A DNA stretch of 62,084 nucleotides. Source: Curtobacterium sp. MMLR14_010. GTDB lineage: Bacteria; Actinomycetota; Actinomycetes; Actinomycetales; Microbacteriaceae. The number at the start of each line of letters is the position of its first letter. Position 1 is the stretch's first letter. The stretch covers positions 2,488 to 64,571 of the forward strand of contig NZ_MJGV01000027.1 of the NCBI RefSeq assembly GCF_001865015.1, in the 5' to 3' direction. This document shows, piece after piece, positions 16,854-25,551 of this stretch. A program made the position numbers and the translations under genes. Below the pieces are notes generated by a model. That model was not told the DNA's origin and made no database searches. It saw only the letters and a program-made list of their open reading frames with translations.

Positions 16854-17225
16854 AAACCGGACGCCCCACGCGAGGAAGTCGCCTCCAGTGCAGGGACCCG
16901 CACGCGTGCCGGACACGCTCTGTGCTTTCGGGGCTTCGGCGGGTAATCTCAGCGGTGTCGCACAGCGACGCGCCGCGCCGGGTCGCCTCTCACGTCGGAC
17001 GGTGGTTCCGCCCGACAAGACTCCGCGGCGCGGGTGTCCTCCGTCTCCAGGGAAACGACGGAGGACACCCTTCCACTTCCCTGGAATCAGCAGCCGAGCG
17101 ACGGACTTCGAACGCGATCGTGACAGATCCGGTTCGCGATCGCCGAGGTTGACGAACCAGATCCGTCATCGCCGATTCCGGAGTCGGTCAGGCCGCCACG
17201 GACAGCCCCTCGCCGCAGCGCCCTC

Positions 17226-18503
17226 TCAGCGGAACAGCGACTCGCCGATGTACGACCCCTTCCGGGGCGCCGGCGGCACCGCGAACACCGCGGACCCGAT
17301 GTGGGCGACGTAGTCGTTCAACCGGTCGACCGCGCCCAGGCGTCGCTGGATCCGCGTGAAGTGGTCCGGGTCGTTGACGTAGGCGGCGAAGAGCAGCCCG
17401 GCGTCGAGCTGGCCGTACCGGTTCAGCCCGTCCGTGTAGTTGTACGGGCGCCGGAGGATCTTCACCCCGTCGTTGTTCTCGTGCGCCGCCAGCGCCACGT
17501 GCGACGTCGGGTCGATCTTCGTCGCGCCGGACCCGCCGGACGCCCCCACCCGGGCGTGGAAGTCCGGCGTCGTGTGCTCCGTGCCACCGGACAGGGGCGC
17601 GCCCTCGATCTTCGTCCGCCCGAACACCCGCTGCTGGTCGCTGACCACGTCGGCGTCCCAGATCTCGATGTTCATCTGGATCTTCCGCACGACCTGGTAC
17701 GTCCCGCCCGCCATCCACCCCGCGGACCGGTCGAGCCACACGAAGCGCTCGTAGTCCTCGTCGGTGGTGATGTTGCGGGTGCCGTCCTTGAAGCCCATCA
17801 GGTTGCGCGGGGTCGTCTGCGACGGGCCGGCCGAGGCCCTCCCGAACCCCATCACGGTCCACCGCACGGTCGCGGTCCCCCGTGCGATGCGGGCCAGGTC
17901 GCGGACGGCGTGGTACGCCACCTGGGGGTCGTCGGCGCAGGCCTGCAGGGACAGGTCGCCCCCGCTCAGTCCGTCCTGCAGCCGGTCGCTCGGCAGCGCG
18001 GGGATGTCCGCGAGCTTCGCCGGGCGCTGCGACGCCAGCCCGAAGCGCTCGTCGAACACCCCGGGGCCGAGGCCGACCGTCACGGTGAGCGACGCTGGCC
18101 CGAGGTCGAGCGCCTCGCCGGTGTCCGCCCCGACGCCGTCGCCGTGTGCTGGCTCGACGGAGCCCACGGTCGCGCCGGCTTGGAGCTGCGCGATCGACGC
18201 CGACCACCGGGCGAGCAGCACCTGCAGGTCCGTGGCGACCGAGGTCGACAGGTCGAAGGTCATGAACACGCAGTACCGCTGCGGGACCGTGCGGATCCCG
18301 CCCTGCGGCTGCCGGGCAGCCGTCGCGTAGAAGGGGTGACTCGTCGACAGGTCGATGGACTCGTCGCCGTTGGTCGCCGCCGCGAAGGGGTTCACGCCCG
18401 TCGCGCCGGTGGCACCCGCTATGCCAGCGGCCGCCCCGACGCCGGCACCCGCGGCTGCGAGTCCGACGCCGAGGAGGCCCCGCCGAGAGACGCCGTCGCT
18501 CAC
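17226..18503 (-). CDS. efeB: EfeB, Dyp-type haem peroxidase (iron deferrochelatase)
   Basis: A 425-residue secreted peroxidase. A twin-arginine signal is at the N-terminus (SRRGLLG then an Ala/Gly-rich helix), consistent with export of a folded haem protein. The Dyp hallmark GFKDGT, with the distal catalytic Asp, lies in the middle, and the haem-ligand His region is around GTEHTTPDFHARVG. The start is GTG at 18503, overlapping the efeO stop as GTGA. EfeB works with EfeO and EfeU in ferrous/ferric or haem-derived iron acquisition. It is the last gene of the operon; no clean terminator is seen directly after it. Confidence 0.94.
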   Translation of the reverse strand: MSDGVSRRGLLGVGLAAAGAGVGAAAGIAGATGATGVNPFAAATNGDESIDLSTSHPFYATAARQPQGGIRTVPQRYCVFMTFDLSTSVATDLQVLLARWSASIAQLQAGATVGSVEPAHGDGVGADTGEALDLGPASLTVTVGLGPGVFDERFGLASQRPAKLADIPALPSDRLQDGLSGGDLSLQACADDPQVAYHAVRDLARIARGTATVRWTVMGFGRASAGPSQTTPRNLMGFKDGTRNITTDEDYERFVWLDRSAGWMAGGTYQVVRKIQMNIEIWDADVVSDQQRVFGRTKIEGAPLSGGTEHTTPDFHARVGASGGSGATKIDPTSHVALAAHENNDGVKILRRPYNYTDGLNRYGQLDAGLLFAAYVNDPDHFTRIQRRLGAVDRLNDYVAHIGSAVFAVPPAPRKGSYIGESLFR

Positions 18504-19726
18504 GCGGTGGCGACCTTCTCGGCCAGGCGGGACAGCGGGTCCTGCAGTGCCTGCACCCGCTGCGAGATCGCGTTGGCGTGCTCGGACTTCGTCGCGTCGG
18601 TCCAACTGTCGAACCCGCCGAGGTCGTCCGCGTTCCGGAAGTCGTCCATCATCGTGTTCGTCGTGTCGAACTGCGCCGCGATCTGCTTCGTCAGCGTCGG
18701 GTCGGTCTTCGTCAGGCCCGGCTTGAGGTAGGCGAAGGCCTGTCGTGCGCCCTCGACGTTGGCGGCGAGGTCGACGAGGTCGATGTGGCTGTAGGCCTCC
18801 TCCTCGCCGGTGATCTTGTTCGACTGGACCTCCTCGAGCAGGCCGGCGGCGCCGTTGGCGAGGTCCTCCGGCTTGTAGTCCAGCGTCGGCACGAGCTTCG
18901 CGAGGAGCTCGACGTTCGTGGTCAGGTCCGCGGCGAGGTCCTTCGTGGACGCGGTGATCGCGCCCTTCTCGAACAGGTCGCGCTCGACGGCGTGGAAGCC
19001 GCTCCACCCGACGGCGGGGTCGAGGTTCGACGCCCGCATGTCGATGAGGTAGTCGAGGTTGCCGGCGTTGTCCGTGGCCTTGAAGCCCTTCTTCACGAAG
19101 CCGTCGACGTCGCTCTCGACGTGCTCGTAGTACGGCCGCGCCTCGGCGTAGTCCTGCTTGGCGGCGTCGAGGTCACCGGCGTCCACGTCGGTCTGCAGCT
19201 GCTTCACCGCGGTCACCATGTCGCTGACCTGCGCGTCCACGTACTTCGAGTACCCGGTGGCGCCGTCCTCCAGGAGCGACGCCGCACTGCTGCCCTTGGT
19301 CGACGCGACCGAACCCGTGACGGTGAAGTCCGTCAGCTCCTGCTCGGCTCCCGGGCAGTACACCTGGTACTTCCCGCCGCCGAGGGTGCTCGTGAAGGAC
19401 ACCGCTGCCAGGCCCGGCGCGAGGTTCTCCTTCTCACCGAAGATCCGCTGGTCCTGCAGCAGCTCGACCTCGGTGATGGCGCTCGACGACTCGTTCTTCA
19501 CGGTGAAGGTCACGGGGCCCGCCGGCACCTTCGTGGTGGACACGGCACAGGCGTCGGAGCCGTCGTTCGTCAGGGTGATGGACACCCGGGCGACCTTCCC
19601 GGAGTCGGTGGCGTCGTCCGTCGCGGACGACGAGGTGGACGCGCACCCGGTGAGGGCGAGTGCGGTCACGGCGCCGAGGGCGCCCAGGGTGATCAAGGGT
19701 CGTGCGGTCTGCTTACCGAACGGCAT
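18500..19726 (-). CDS. efeO: EfeO, iron-binding lipoprotein with cupredoxin and M75 domains
   Basis: A 408-residue lipoprotein. The lipobox LALTGC gives lipidation at about Cys28. The N-terminal cupredoxin-like domain (about 42-145) ends in YQVYCPG. The C-terminal M75 (imelysin-like) helical domain (about 160-405) has the metal-site motif HAVE in GFHAVERDLFEKG. In the Efe system EfeO delivers iron to the EfeU permease. An AAGGAGC Shine-Dalgarno precedes the ATG. It overlaps efeU by 14 bases and efeB by 4. Confidence 0.94.
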   Translation of the reverse strand: MPFGKQTARPLITLGALGAVTALALTGCASTSSSATDDATDSGKVARVSITLTNDGSDACAVSTTKVPAGPVTFTVKNESSSAITEVELLQDQRIFGEKENLAPGLAAVSFTSTLGGGKYQVYCPGAEQELTDFTVTGSVASTKGSSAASLLEDGATGYSKYVDAQVSDMVTAVKQLQTDVDAGDLDAAKQDYAEARPYYEHVESDVDGFVKKGFKATDNAGNLDYLIDMRASNLDPAVGWSGFHAVERDLFEKGAITASTKDLAADLTTNVELLAKLVPTLDYKPEDLANGAAGLLEEVQSNKITGEEEAYSHIDLVDLAANVEGARQAFAYLKPGLTKTDPTLTKQIAAQFDTTNTMMDDFRNADDLGGFDSWTDATKSEHANAISQRVQALQDPLSRLAEKVATA

Positions 19727-21305
19727 GGGCGGTGCTCCTTGTCGGGTCCCCGGCGGGCGGGCCGCGGGCGGGGACGGGTGGTGCTGGGCGGTGGGGAACG
19801 GGAGTCGCCAGGCGGCGACGGTCGCGCAGGGCGAGGGCGAGCTGGGCCGAGGCGGCGACAGCGAGGGCGATCGGCAGCCAGGCACCCCAGAGGGCCAGTT
19901 CCGCCGACCGGGTGTCGGCCGCGGTGACCGCCGTGGCACTCGCGCGGACGCGGGACGACGGCACCGCGTACACGCTGCGGTCGAGCGTCGTGGTGCGAGC
20001 GGACGGGAGGCCCCCACCACTCAGCGTGAGCACCGACCGTTCCGAGCTGGTCGCGTCCAGGACGCCACCCCCGACGCTCCAGAGGGTGACGGTCCGCGAC
20101 GTGGACCAGCGGGCCCGGAACGGGCCCGGGTTCGTCGACGGGGAGACGCCGACGGGTACGCGGCCGAACAGGCCGACCAGGTCGTCGAGCGTCAGGCTCG
20201 ACGGCTCACTGCCGGCACCGCTGCTCGTGGTGGAGCGCCAGCGGTCGGCGGTCGCACCGGCGCGGGTCACGCTGCGGTGGGTCGACGCCGGGAAGTCGAT
20301 CCGAGCCTCCTGGCCGTGGCCCCGGCTGCGGAGCACGGCGGTCGCTCCGTGGACCTCCGCCGAGACGGACGTGGCGTCGCCCGAGACCGGGACGGTCGAG
20401 GGCAGGTGGGCACCACCGGTCGGGACGGCGACCGCGAGGGCCGCTGCGGCGACGGCGAGCACGGCGGCGACGCCGACGCGCAGGGCCGGGACGCGCCGGG
20501 GAGCCGGACGCCATGCGCGCGGCCAGAGCGAGAGCGCGAGGACGGGCACGACGTAGCAGAACCAGGCGAGGACCTCGATGACGCGGGGGTCCGGCGGGAT
20601 GCCGAGCACGCCGGTGACGAGCGCGCCCTGCACCGAGCCGTTCGGGGCGAGCCAGCTGAGGTCGACGGTGCGCTGCTGGCCGATGACGACCCACCCGGCC
20701 TCGTGTGCACGGCGGAGGACCGTGAGGACCAGGCCACCGGCGACGAAGACCAGGAAGACGCCCGTGCCGGTGAAGAACTTCGCGAGGTCGAGCCGCACCC
20801 CGCCGGTGTAGATGCCGTAGCCGACGACGACCGCTGCGGCGATGCCGACGACCGCGCCGAGGGCCGCGAGCCCGGTGTCGGTCGACGCCTGGAACGTGGC
20901 GAGCAGGAAGACCGAGGTCTCGAAGCCCTCCTTGAGGACGGCGAGGAAGGCCATGCCGGCGAGGGCCCACGCGGTGCCGCGGCCGAGGGCGGCGGTTGCG
21001 CTGGCCTCGAGGTCGCTGCTCAGCGTGCGCGCGTGGGTGCGCATCCAGACGATCATGCCGGTGACGAAGACCACGGCGACGATGCCGATGACCGCCTCCA
21101 TGCCCTCCTGCTGGGCCTGCGGGAGCGCCTGCTCGACGGCCTGCAGCCCGACGCCGACCCCGATGCTCATGAGCACGGCGACGCCGACCCCGAGCCACAT
21201 CGGCGCGAGCGGCACCCGGTTGCGGCGCAGGAACGCGGCGATGATGCCGACGATGAGCGTGGCTTCGAGGCCTTCACGGAGACCGATGACGAGTGTGGCG
21301 AGCAT
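19713..21305 (-). CDS. efeU: EfeU, FTR1-family iron permease with long C-terminal extension
   Basis: A 530-residue membrane protein. The first 275 residues are a complete seven-helix FTR1 permease with both iron motifs, REGLEA near residue 10 and KEGFET near 125. Unlike the approximately 280-residue E. coli protein, this one continues for 250 residues. These comprise a helix, an extracytoplasmic beta-rich region (about 300-490) and a final helix before an Arg/Pro-rich tail. Such extended forms occur in other actinobacteria. A DtxR/IdeR box lies 9 bases upstream of the start codon, so expression should fall when iron is plentiful. Confidence 0.93.
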   Translation of the reverse strand: MLATLVIGLREGLEATLIVGIIAAFLRRNRVPLAPMWLGVGVAVLMSIGVGVGLQAVEQALPQAQQEGMEAVIGIVAVVFVTGMIVWMRTHARTLSSDLEASATAALGRGTAWALAGMAFLAVLKEGFETSVFLLATFQASTDTGLAALGAVVGIAAAVVVGYGIYTGGVRLDLAKFFTGTGVFLVFVAGGLVLTVLRRAHEAGWVVIGQQRTVDLSWLAPNGSVQGALVTGVLGIPPDPRVIEVLAWFCYVVPVLALSLWPRAWRPAPRRVPALRVGVAAVLAVAAAALAVAVPTGGAHLPSTVPVSGDATSVSAEVHGATAVLRSRGHGQEARIDFPASTHRSVTRAGATADRWRSTTSSGAGSEPSSLTLDDLVGLFGRVPVGVSPSTNPGPFRARWSTSRTVTLWSVGGGVLDATSSERSVLTLSGGGLPSARTTTLDRSVYAVPSSRVRASATAVTAADTRSAELALWGAWLPIALAVAASAQLALALRDRRRLATPVPHRPAPPVPARGPPAGDPTRSTAHAVR

Positions 21306-21313
21306 GACGAAGG

Positions 21314-21332
21314 CAAGGTTAGCCTTACCTCA
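21314..21332 (-). promoter_or_regulatory. DtxR/IdeR iron box upstream of efeUOB
   Basis: Read on the minus strand the site is TGAGGTAAGGCTAACCTTG. It agrees at 15 of 19 positions with the iron-box consensus TTAGGTTAGGCTAACCTAA. It sits immediately before efeU, where a bound repressor would block transcription. The divergent TRIC gene starts 34 bases away and could be affected. Confidence 0.88.
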
Positions 21333-21365
21333 CTGCTTCCGTCGAGGCCGACGGGGTGGGGTTTG

Positions 21366-22151
21366 ATGGTTCTCATGAACCTGCTCTCGGTCGACGGCCT
21401 CGCCGCGGTGACGAACGTGCTCGACCTCGCCGGGGTCTTCGCGTCGGCGCTGCTGGGCGGAGCGGTGGCCCGGTCGATGGACTTCGACCTGTTCGGGTTC
21501 CTCGTCGTCGGGTTCGTGTCGGGCCTCGGCGGCGGGATGCTCCGCGACGTCCTGCTGCAGAACGGGCCGCCCGTCGCGCTCACCGACCCCCTCTACGTGC
21601 CGGTCGCCGTGGCGGGTGCCCTCGTCGCGTTCCTCGTGTCGTTCTCCGAGCGCGGGTGGGACCGGCTGTTCACGTTCCTCGACGCGGCCGTCATCGGGTT
21701 CTGGGCGGTGGTCGGGGTCCAGCGCACCTTCGACGCCGGGCTGGAGTGGCCCGCCGCGATCATCATGGGCACGATCACCGCGGTCGGCGGCGGGGTCGGG
21801 CGTGACCTGCTGCTGCGGCGCGTGCCGGCGGTGTTCGGCGGCAACGCCCTGTACGCCTCGGTCGCCGTCGCAGCGTCGGCGGTGATGGTCGGTGCGTCCG
21901 CGCTGGGGTCCCCGACGATCGGCATCGTCGCCGCCGTCGTGCTCTCGCTGCTGCTCCGCTGGGGTGCCGTGCGGTGGGGCTGGGGCCTGCCGAACGGCCG
22001 CGACTGGCAGCCGCAGTCGACCTTGGCATCGCTCCTCCGCCGCGGGCGTGGGCTCCGACCGGACGCCGTGCGGCTGCTGCGCCGTCCGGGACGACGGAAC
22101 GGGACCGGTCGCCCCCGCTCGGACGAGCCGACGACGACACGCGAACCATGA
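21366..22151 (+). CDS. TRIC-type / UPF0126 membrane protein
   Basis: A 261-residue integral membrane protein with two copies of the UPF0126 (TRIC-like) module, six or seven helices in total. The glycine-rich hairpins GLGGGMLRDVLL and AVGGGVGRDLLLRRVPA, one per repeat, are the family signature; bacterial TRIC homologues are cation channels. The C-terminal 45 residues are Arg-rich and cytoplasmic. The start may be the ATG at 21366 or the one at 21375. It is divergent from efeUOB. Confidence 0.87.
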   Translation: MVLMNLLSVDGLAAVTNVLDLAGVFASALLGGAVARSMDFDLFGFLVVGFVSGLGGGMLRDVLLQNGPPVALTDPLYVPVAVAGALVAFLVSFSERGWDRLFTFLDAAVIGFWAVVGVQRTFDAGLEWPAAIIMGTITAVGGGVGRDLLLRRVPAVFGGNALYASVAVAASAVMVGASALGSPTIGIVAAVVLSLLLRWGAVRWGWGLPNGRDWQPQSTLASLLRRGRGLRPDAVRLLRRPGRRNGTGRPRSDEPTTTREP

Positions 22152-22191
22152 AGGCTTGTCAGGTCCGGCCGGTCCGGCGTAGCATCGATAC

Positions 22192-22215
22192 CGCCGGGGA
22201 TCGAGTTCCCCGGCG
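22192..22215 (+). terminator. Short hairpin after the TRIC gene
   Basis: A perfect 9-bp stem CGCCGGGGA / TCCCCGGCG with a 6-nt loop, 40 bases after the TRIC stop. Within the gene-free stretch 22152-22449 this hairpin is the only structure I can point to; the rest presumably holds the TetR promoter. Confidence 0.65.
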
Positions 22216-22449
22216 CACCTCGCCCCGGTCACGCAGCCGTGGTCGGGTACCGGCACGACCCGAACGTGGCGGTACCGACTGCAGTTCGTCATCCGGGGTG
22301 TGCAGCCGATGGGGGCTCCACCGCGCCGCGCGCGATCAGACGCGCGGTGCGGCAGGTCCCCGGGGGCAGCACCGCTCACGCCACGGTGGACGTGTTCCAC
22401 CAGCAGATCGGCCCGGCCGGATCTCCGGGCTCCGTCGAACCAGGACCCC

Positions 22450-23055
22450 ATGAGCGACGAGGACATCCCCGCCACCACCAGGACCCCGCGCGCCGAGGTC
22501 CGGGAGCGGTTGCTCGCCGCCGGCGCCGACGCGATCGCCGAACACGGGGTGCACGAGGCCCGGCTCGACGAGGTCGCCGCCCGTGCCGGGTTCAGCAAGG
22601 GCGCGGTCTACTCGAACTTCTCCTCGAAGGAGGACCTCGTCGCCCAGGTCATGCAGCGCGCGACGAACCTGGTGCTCGGCGCCCTGGAGGACCTGGTCGA
22701 CGCTGACGTCCCGGCGTCGGACATCGGGGACGTCGTCCGCGCCGCGTTCGGCCGGCACGACCAGAGCGCCCAGTTCGCGCTGCTGTCGGAGTTCCGCGGG
22801 TACGCCCTGCGGCACCCGGAGTCGATGCCCGAGTTCGTCCGCCAGCGCCGGGTGCTGCAGGACGGCGTCGGGCGACTCGTGCGGCTGTGGTTCGGCGCGC
22901 ACCCGGAGGTCGACCCGGGCATGCCGCTCGACACCTTCACGACGCTGCTCATCGCGGCGAACGTCGGCACCGTGTTCGACGCCCCGGCACTCGACGACGT
23001 GAACCCGGGCGAGGTCGTCGCCACCCTCGTCGAGGCCGTCATCCGCCGCCGCTGA
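22450..23055 (+). CDS. TetR-family transcriptional regulator
   Basis: A 201-residue regulator. The N-terminal helix-turn-helix (about 15-62) reads RLDEVAARAGFSKGAVYSNFSSKEDLV, the classical TetR form. The helical C-terminal domain (about 80-195) should bind an unknown ligand. The ATG at 22450 lacks a strong Shine-Dalgarno, but the frame upstream is poorly coding. It stands between the TRIC gene and the convergent transglutaminase operon, and no operator pair is evident. The target cannot be inferred. Confidence 0.86.
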   Translation: MSDEDIPATTRTPRAEVRERLLAAGADAIAEHGVHEARLDEVAARAGFSKGAVYSNFSSKEDLVAQVMQRATNLVLGALEDLVDADVPASDIGDVVRAAFGRHDQSAQFALLSEFRGYALRHPESMPEFVRQRRVLQDGVGRLVRLWFGAHPEVDPGMPLDTFTTLLIAANVGTVFDAPALDDVNPGEVVATLVEAVIRRR

Positions 23056-23187
23056 CGCGGAGTCCGGTGGCGGGGCGGGTCACACCGTACGCGCTCCCCC
23101 AGCCCGTGCGAGGTCGACCACCCCGTGCGGTCCGACAGCGGCGCACCACGTGGTCAAGCTCGCACCAGGACCATCAGCGCGCCCGCG

Positions 23188-25551
23188 CTACGCGGTGCGG
23201 CGCCGGCGCCCCTCGTGCGACCAGCTCGACGCGGGGGTCAGGCTCGGCGGGAGCAGGCGCGACCGGACCCGCTGCGGGAGCCGGACGGACGCGTCGAGGG
23301 CGACCCGGGCCTCCCGGAGGGTGGCGACGAGGGCTGCCCCGTCGACCGCACCCGACGGCGCGTAGCGCTCCTGGTCGACGGCGTCGACGACCGACTCGAG
23401 GAAGGGCAGCACCGACGTCGGCACGCTGGACCGCAGGCGTCCGAGGACCGCCCGCGCGGTCCGTGCCGCAGCCGAGGCGTCGCCGGCGTCCGCGACCCCT
23501 GGCGCGTAGCCGTGGTCGGTGACGTCGTCGAGCAGTTCCCGCCACGCGGTGACCGCCGGGGTGCGCCCTGCGGCGACGGCACCGAGGCGGGAGCGTCGGC
23601 GCACCGCCCGGACGAGCCCGGGGGCGAGCAGGACGGCGGCGGCGATGAGGATGCCGAGCAGGACGCCCCACGGGCCGCTCCCCCCGGAGCCCGGACCGCC
23701 GGACGCGCCGGCCTCGGCCGAGGCGCTCGGGGTGGGGCTCGCCGAGGTCGACGGCTGGGCGGTGTCGCTCGGCGCGGGCAGCGGGGTCTCGGGGTTCGCG
23801 GCGGTCGGGCTGGCGGAGGGCTGGGGGGCGGTGCTGGCGGCCTCGTCGGAGTCCGGCGTCGGCTCGAAGGCCACCCAGCCGGCGCCCTTGATGTACAGCT
23901 CGGGCCACGAGTGCAGCTGACGGTTCGACACCGTGTACTCGCCGTCGACCGCGGTGCCGCCGGCCCGGTACCCGACCGCGATGCGCGAGGGGATGCCGAG
24001 CGTCCTGGCCATCACGGCCATCGCGGAGGAGAAGTGCACGCAGTACCCCTGGCGGACCTGCAGGAACTTCGCGACGACGTCCATGCTGTCGCCGTCGTAG
24101 CCCTGCTCGACCGGGGCCGTCTCGGAGTAGGTGAACAGGTCGCTGCGGAACCACTGCTCGAGCGACCGGGCCTTGTCGTAGTCGGTCAACCCGTTGCCGG
24201 CGACCCGGCCCGCGGTGGTCCTGATGCTCGCCGGCAGGTCCTTCGGCAGCGCCCGGTCCGAGCGGAGCTCGCCGCCGGACGGGGTGGGCCACCCGCGGCC
24301 CTCGAAGGCCGCGAGCCGACCGGAGGCGTTCACGGCGTCGAGGTACGCGTTCGCGAAGGTCGAGGCGCCGTACACCTCGTACGTGGCACCGCGGCGGGTC
24401 GAGGGACCGGTCGAGCGCACGGTGTTCGACCCGTTCATCCACCGCCACTGGTCGAGCTCGAGGTTCGTCGACTTCGACTCGATCGACACCGCACCGGAGG
24501 GCACCGGCAGGTAGTTGCTCGACAGGCCGGTGATCCGCACGGTGACGTCGCCGCGGCTGGCGAGCCGGGGGTTCACGCCGACGGCCCACTGCTGCTGGTC
24601 GGCGGTCGGGGCGTTGCTGACGTCGGTCGCCGTCGGCACCCAGTCCCCCGTGCCGAACTCGTCGAGGTCGGCGAGCTTGAGGTACTCCGGCTGCCCGTCG
24701 GAGGTGCGGTACCGGAAGACCTCGAGCTCGTTCGGCCGGCGGAGGTCCTGGCCGAGGTTGAGCAGCGTGCCGGGGCGACCGGGCAGGATCGGCGACTGGA
24801 TCGCCCCGGTGACGTTGGACAGCCAGCTCGCGTTCAACGGCACGACGGAGGGCAGGCCGACGGCGATCACGAGTGCGAGGGCGCCGACCACCGTCGCCGG
24901 GACCGCCCGCTGCACCGGCCGGACCGACAGCCAGAGCAGGGCGAGGAACGCCAGCCCGACGGCGACCACGAGACCCGTGCTCGCCGGGGTGCCCGTGACG
25001 ACGCCCGGCACGATGAGGATCACGAGCGCCGGGGCGGCGGCGAGCGCGGCTGCCGGGGCGATCGTCGCCAGGAACAACGAGGTCGCAGCCACCCAGGCGA
25101 TCGCCACGGTCACGACCAGGCGGATCGGGTCCGTCTGTGGCAGCGGCGCGGGGTTCAGCCGGATCGCGGCGATCGTCTGCCCGAGGGCGCCCTCGCCGTC
25201 GAGCCACCCGAGGGGTTGGATGTCGTTGACCAGGGCGGCCGCGCACGACGTCGCGACGAGCGTCGACACGAGTGCGATGAACCGGACGCCGGCCGGTCGC
25301 CGACGCACGGTGAGCATCACGCCGACGAGCACGACGACGATCACCAGGGCGGAGGTCCACCACGCGACGCCCTGCACGAGCGGCCGGAAGGCCAGCGCGG
25401 CGATCATCACCGGGACGGGTGCCAGCGCGACGACGGCGGCCGCGGGGGCCGGACGGTCGTCGGCGCGGTCGAGGATCGCCCGCACGTCGACCCGTCGGTC
25501 GGAGCCACGGGCGTCCGGGCGTCCGCCCGGTCGGACGTCCTGCGCGGTCAT
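23188..25551 (-). CDS. TgpA-like transmembrane transglutaminase
   Basis: A 787-residue membrane protein. Six or seven N-terminal helices occupy about 35-245 (DUF3488-type). The extracytoplasmic transglutaminase core (about 340-570) has catalytic Cys504 (QGYCVHFSSA), His547 (QLHSWPELYI) and a following acidic residue in FEPTPD. A Ser/Pro/Ala-rich spacer, another helix (about 635-660) and a cytoplasmic tail complete it. It is the last gene of the moxR-DUF58-tgpA operon; its ATG overlaps the DUF58 stop as ATGA. The family is conserved in actinobacteria and proteobacteria; its peptide substrates are not known. Confidence 0.9.
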   Translation of the reverse strand: MTAQDVRPGGRPDARGSDRRVDVRAILDRADDRPAPAAAVVALAPVPVMIAALAFRPLVQGVAWWTSALVIVVVLVGVMLTVRRRPAGVRFIALVSTLVATSCAAALVNDIQPLGWLDGEGALGQTIAAIRLNPAPLPQTDPIRLVVTVAIAWVAATSLFLATIAPAAALAAAPALVILIVPGVVTGTPASTGLVVAVGLAFLALLWLSVRPVQRAVPATVVGALALVIAVGLPSVVPLNASWLSNVTGAIQSPILPGRPGTLLNLGQDLRRPNELEVFRYRTSDGQPEYLKLADLDEFGTGDWVPTATDVSNAPTADQQQWAVGVNPRLASRGDVTVRITGLSSNYLPVPSGAVSIESKSTNLELDQWRWMNGSNTVRSTGPSTRRGATYEVYGASTFANAYLDAVNASGRLAAFEGRGWPTPSGGELRSDRALPKDLPASIRTTAGRVAGNGLTDYDKARSLEQWFRSDLFTYSETAPVEQGYDGDSMDVVAKFLQVRQGYCVHFSSAMAVMARTLGIPSRIAVGYRAGGTAVDGEYTVSNRQLHSWPELYIKGAGWVAFEPTPDSDEAASTAPQPSASPTAANPETPLPAPSDTAQPSTSASPTPSASAEAGASGGPGSGGSGPWGVLLGILIAAAVLLAPGLVRAVRRRSRLGAVAAGRTPAVTAWRELLDDVTDHGYAPGVADAGDASAAARTARAVLGRLRSSVPTSVLPFLESVVDAVDQERYAPSGAVDGAALVATLREARVALDASVRLPQRVRSRLLPPSLTPASSWSHEGRRRRTA

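Noticed and set aside
16587..17018. Minus-strand reading frame with a long Val/Leu repeat that looks like a membrane segment
   Set aside because: It is a translation of the CAC/CAG simple-sequence tract. The flanks are Arg-rich and non-coding-like, and no ribosome-binding site or homologue-like segment is present.
19158..22151. A 997-residue form of the TRIC-type protein
   Set aside because: The first approximately 735 codons are antisense to efeU and efeO. The real protein begins at 21366 or 21375, with helices at once.
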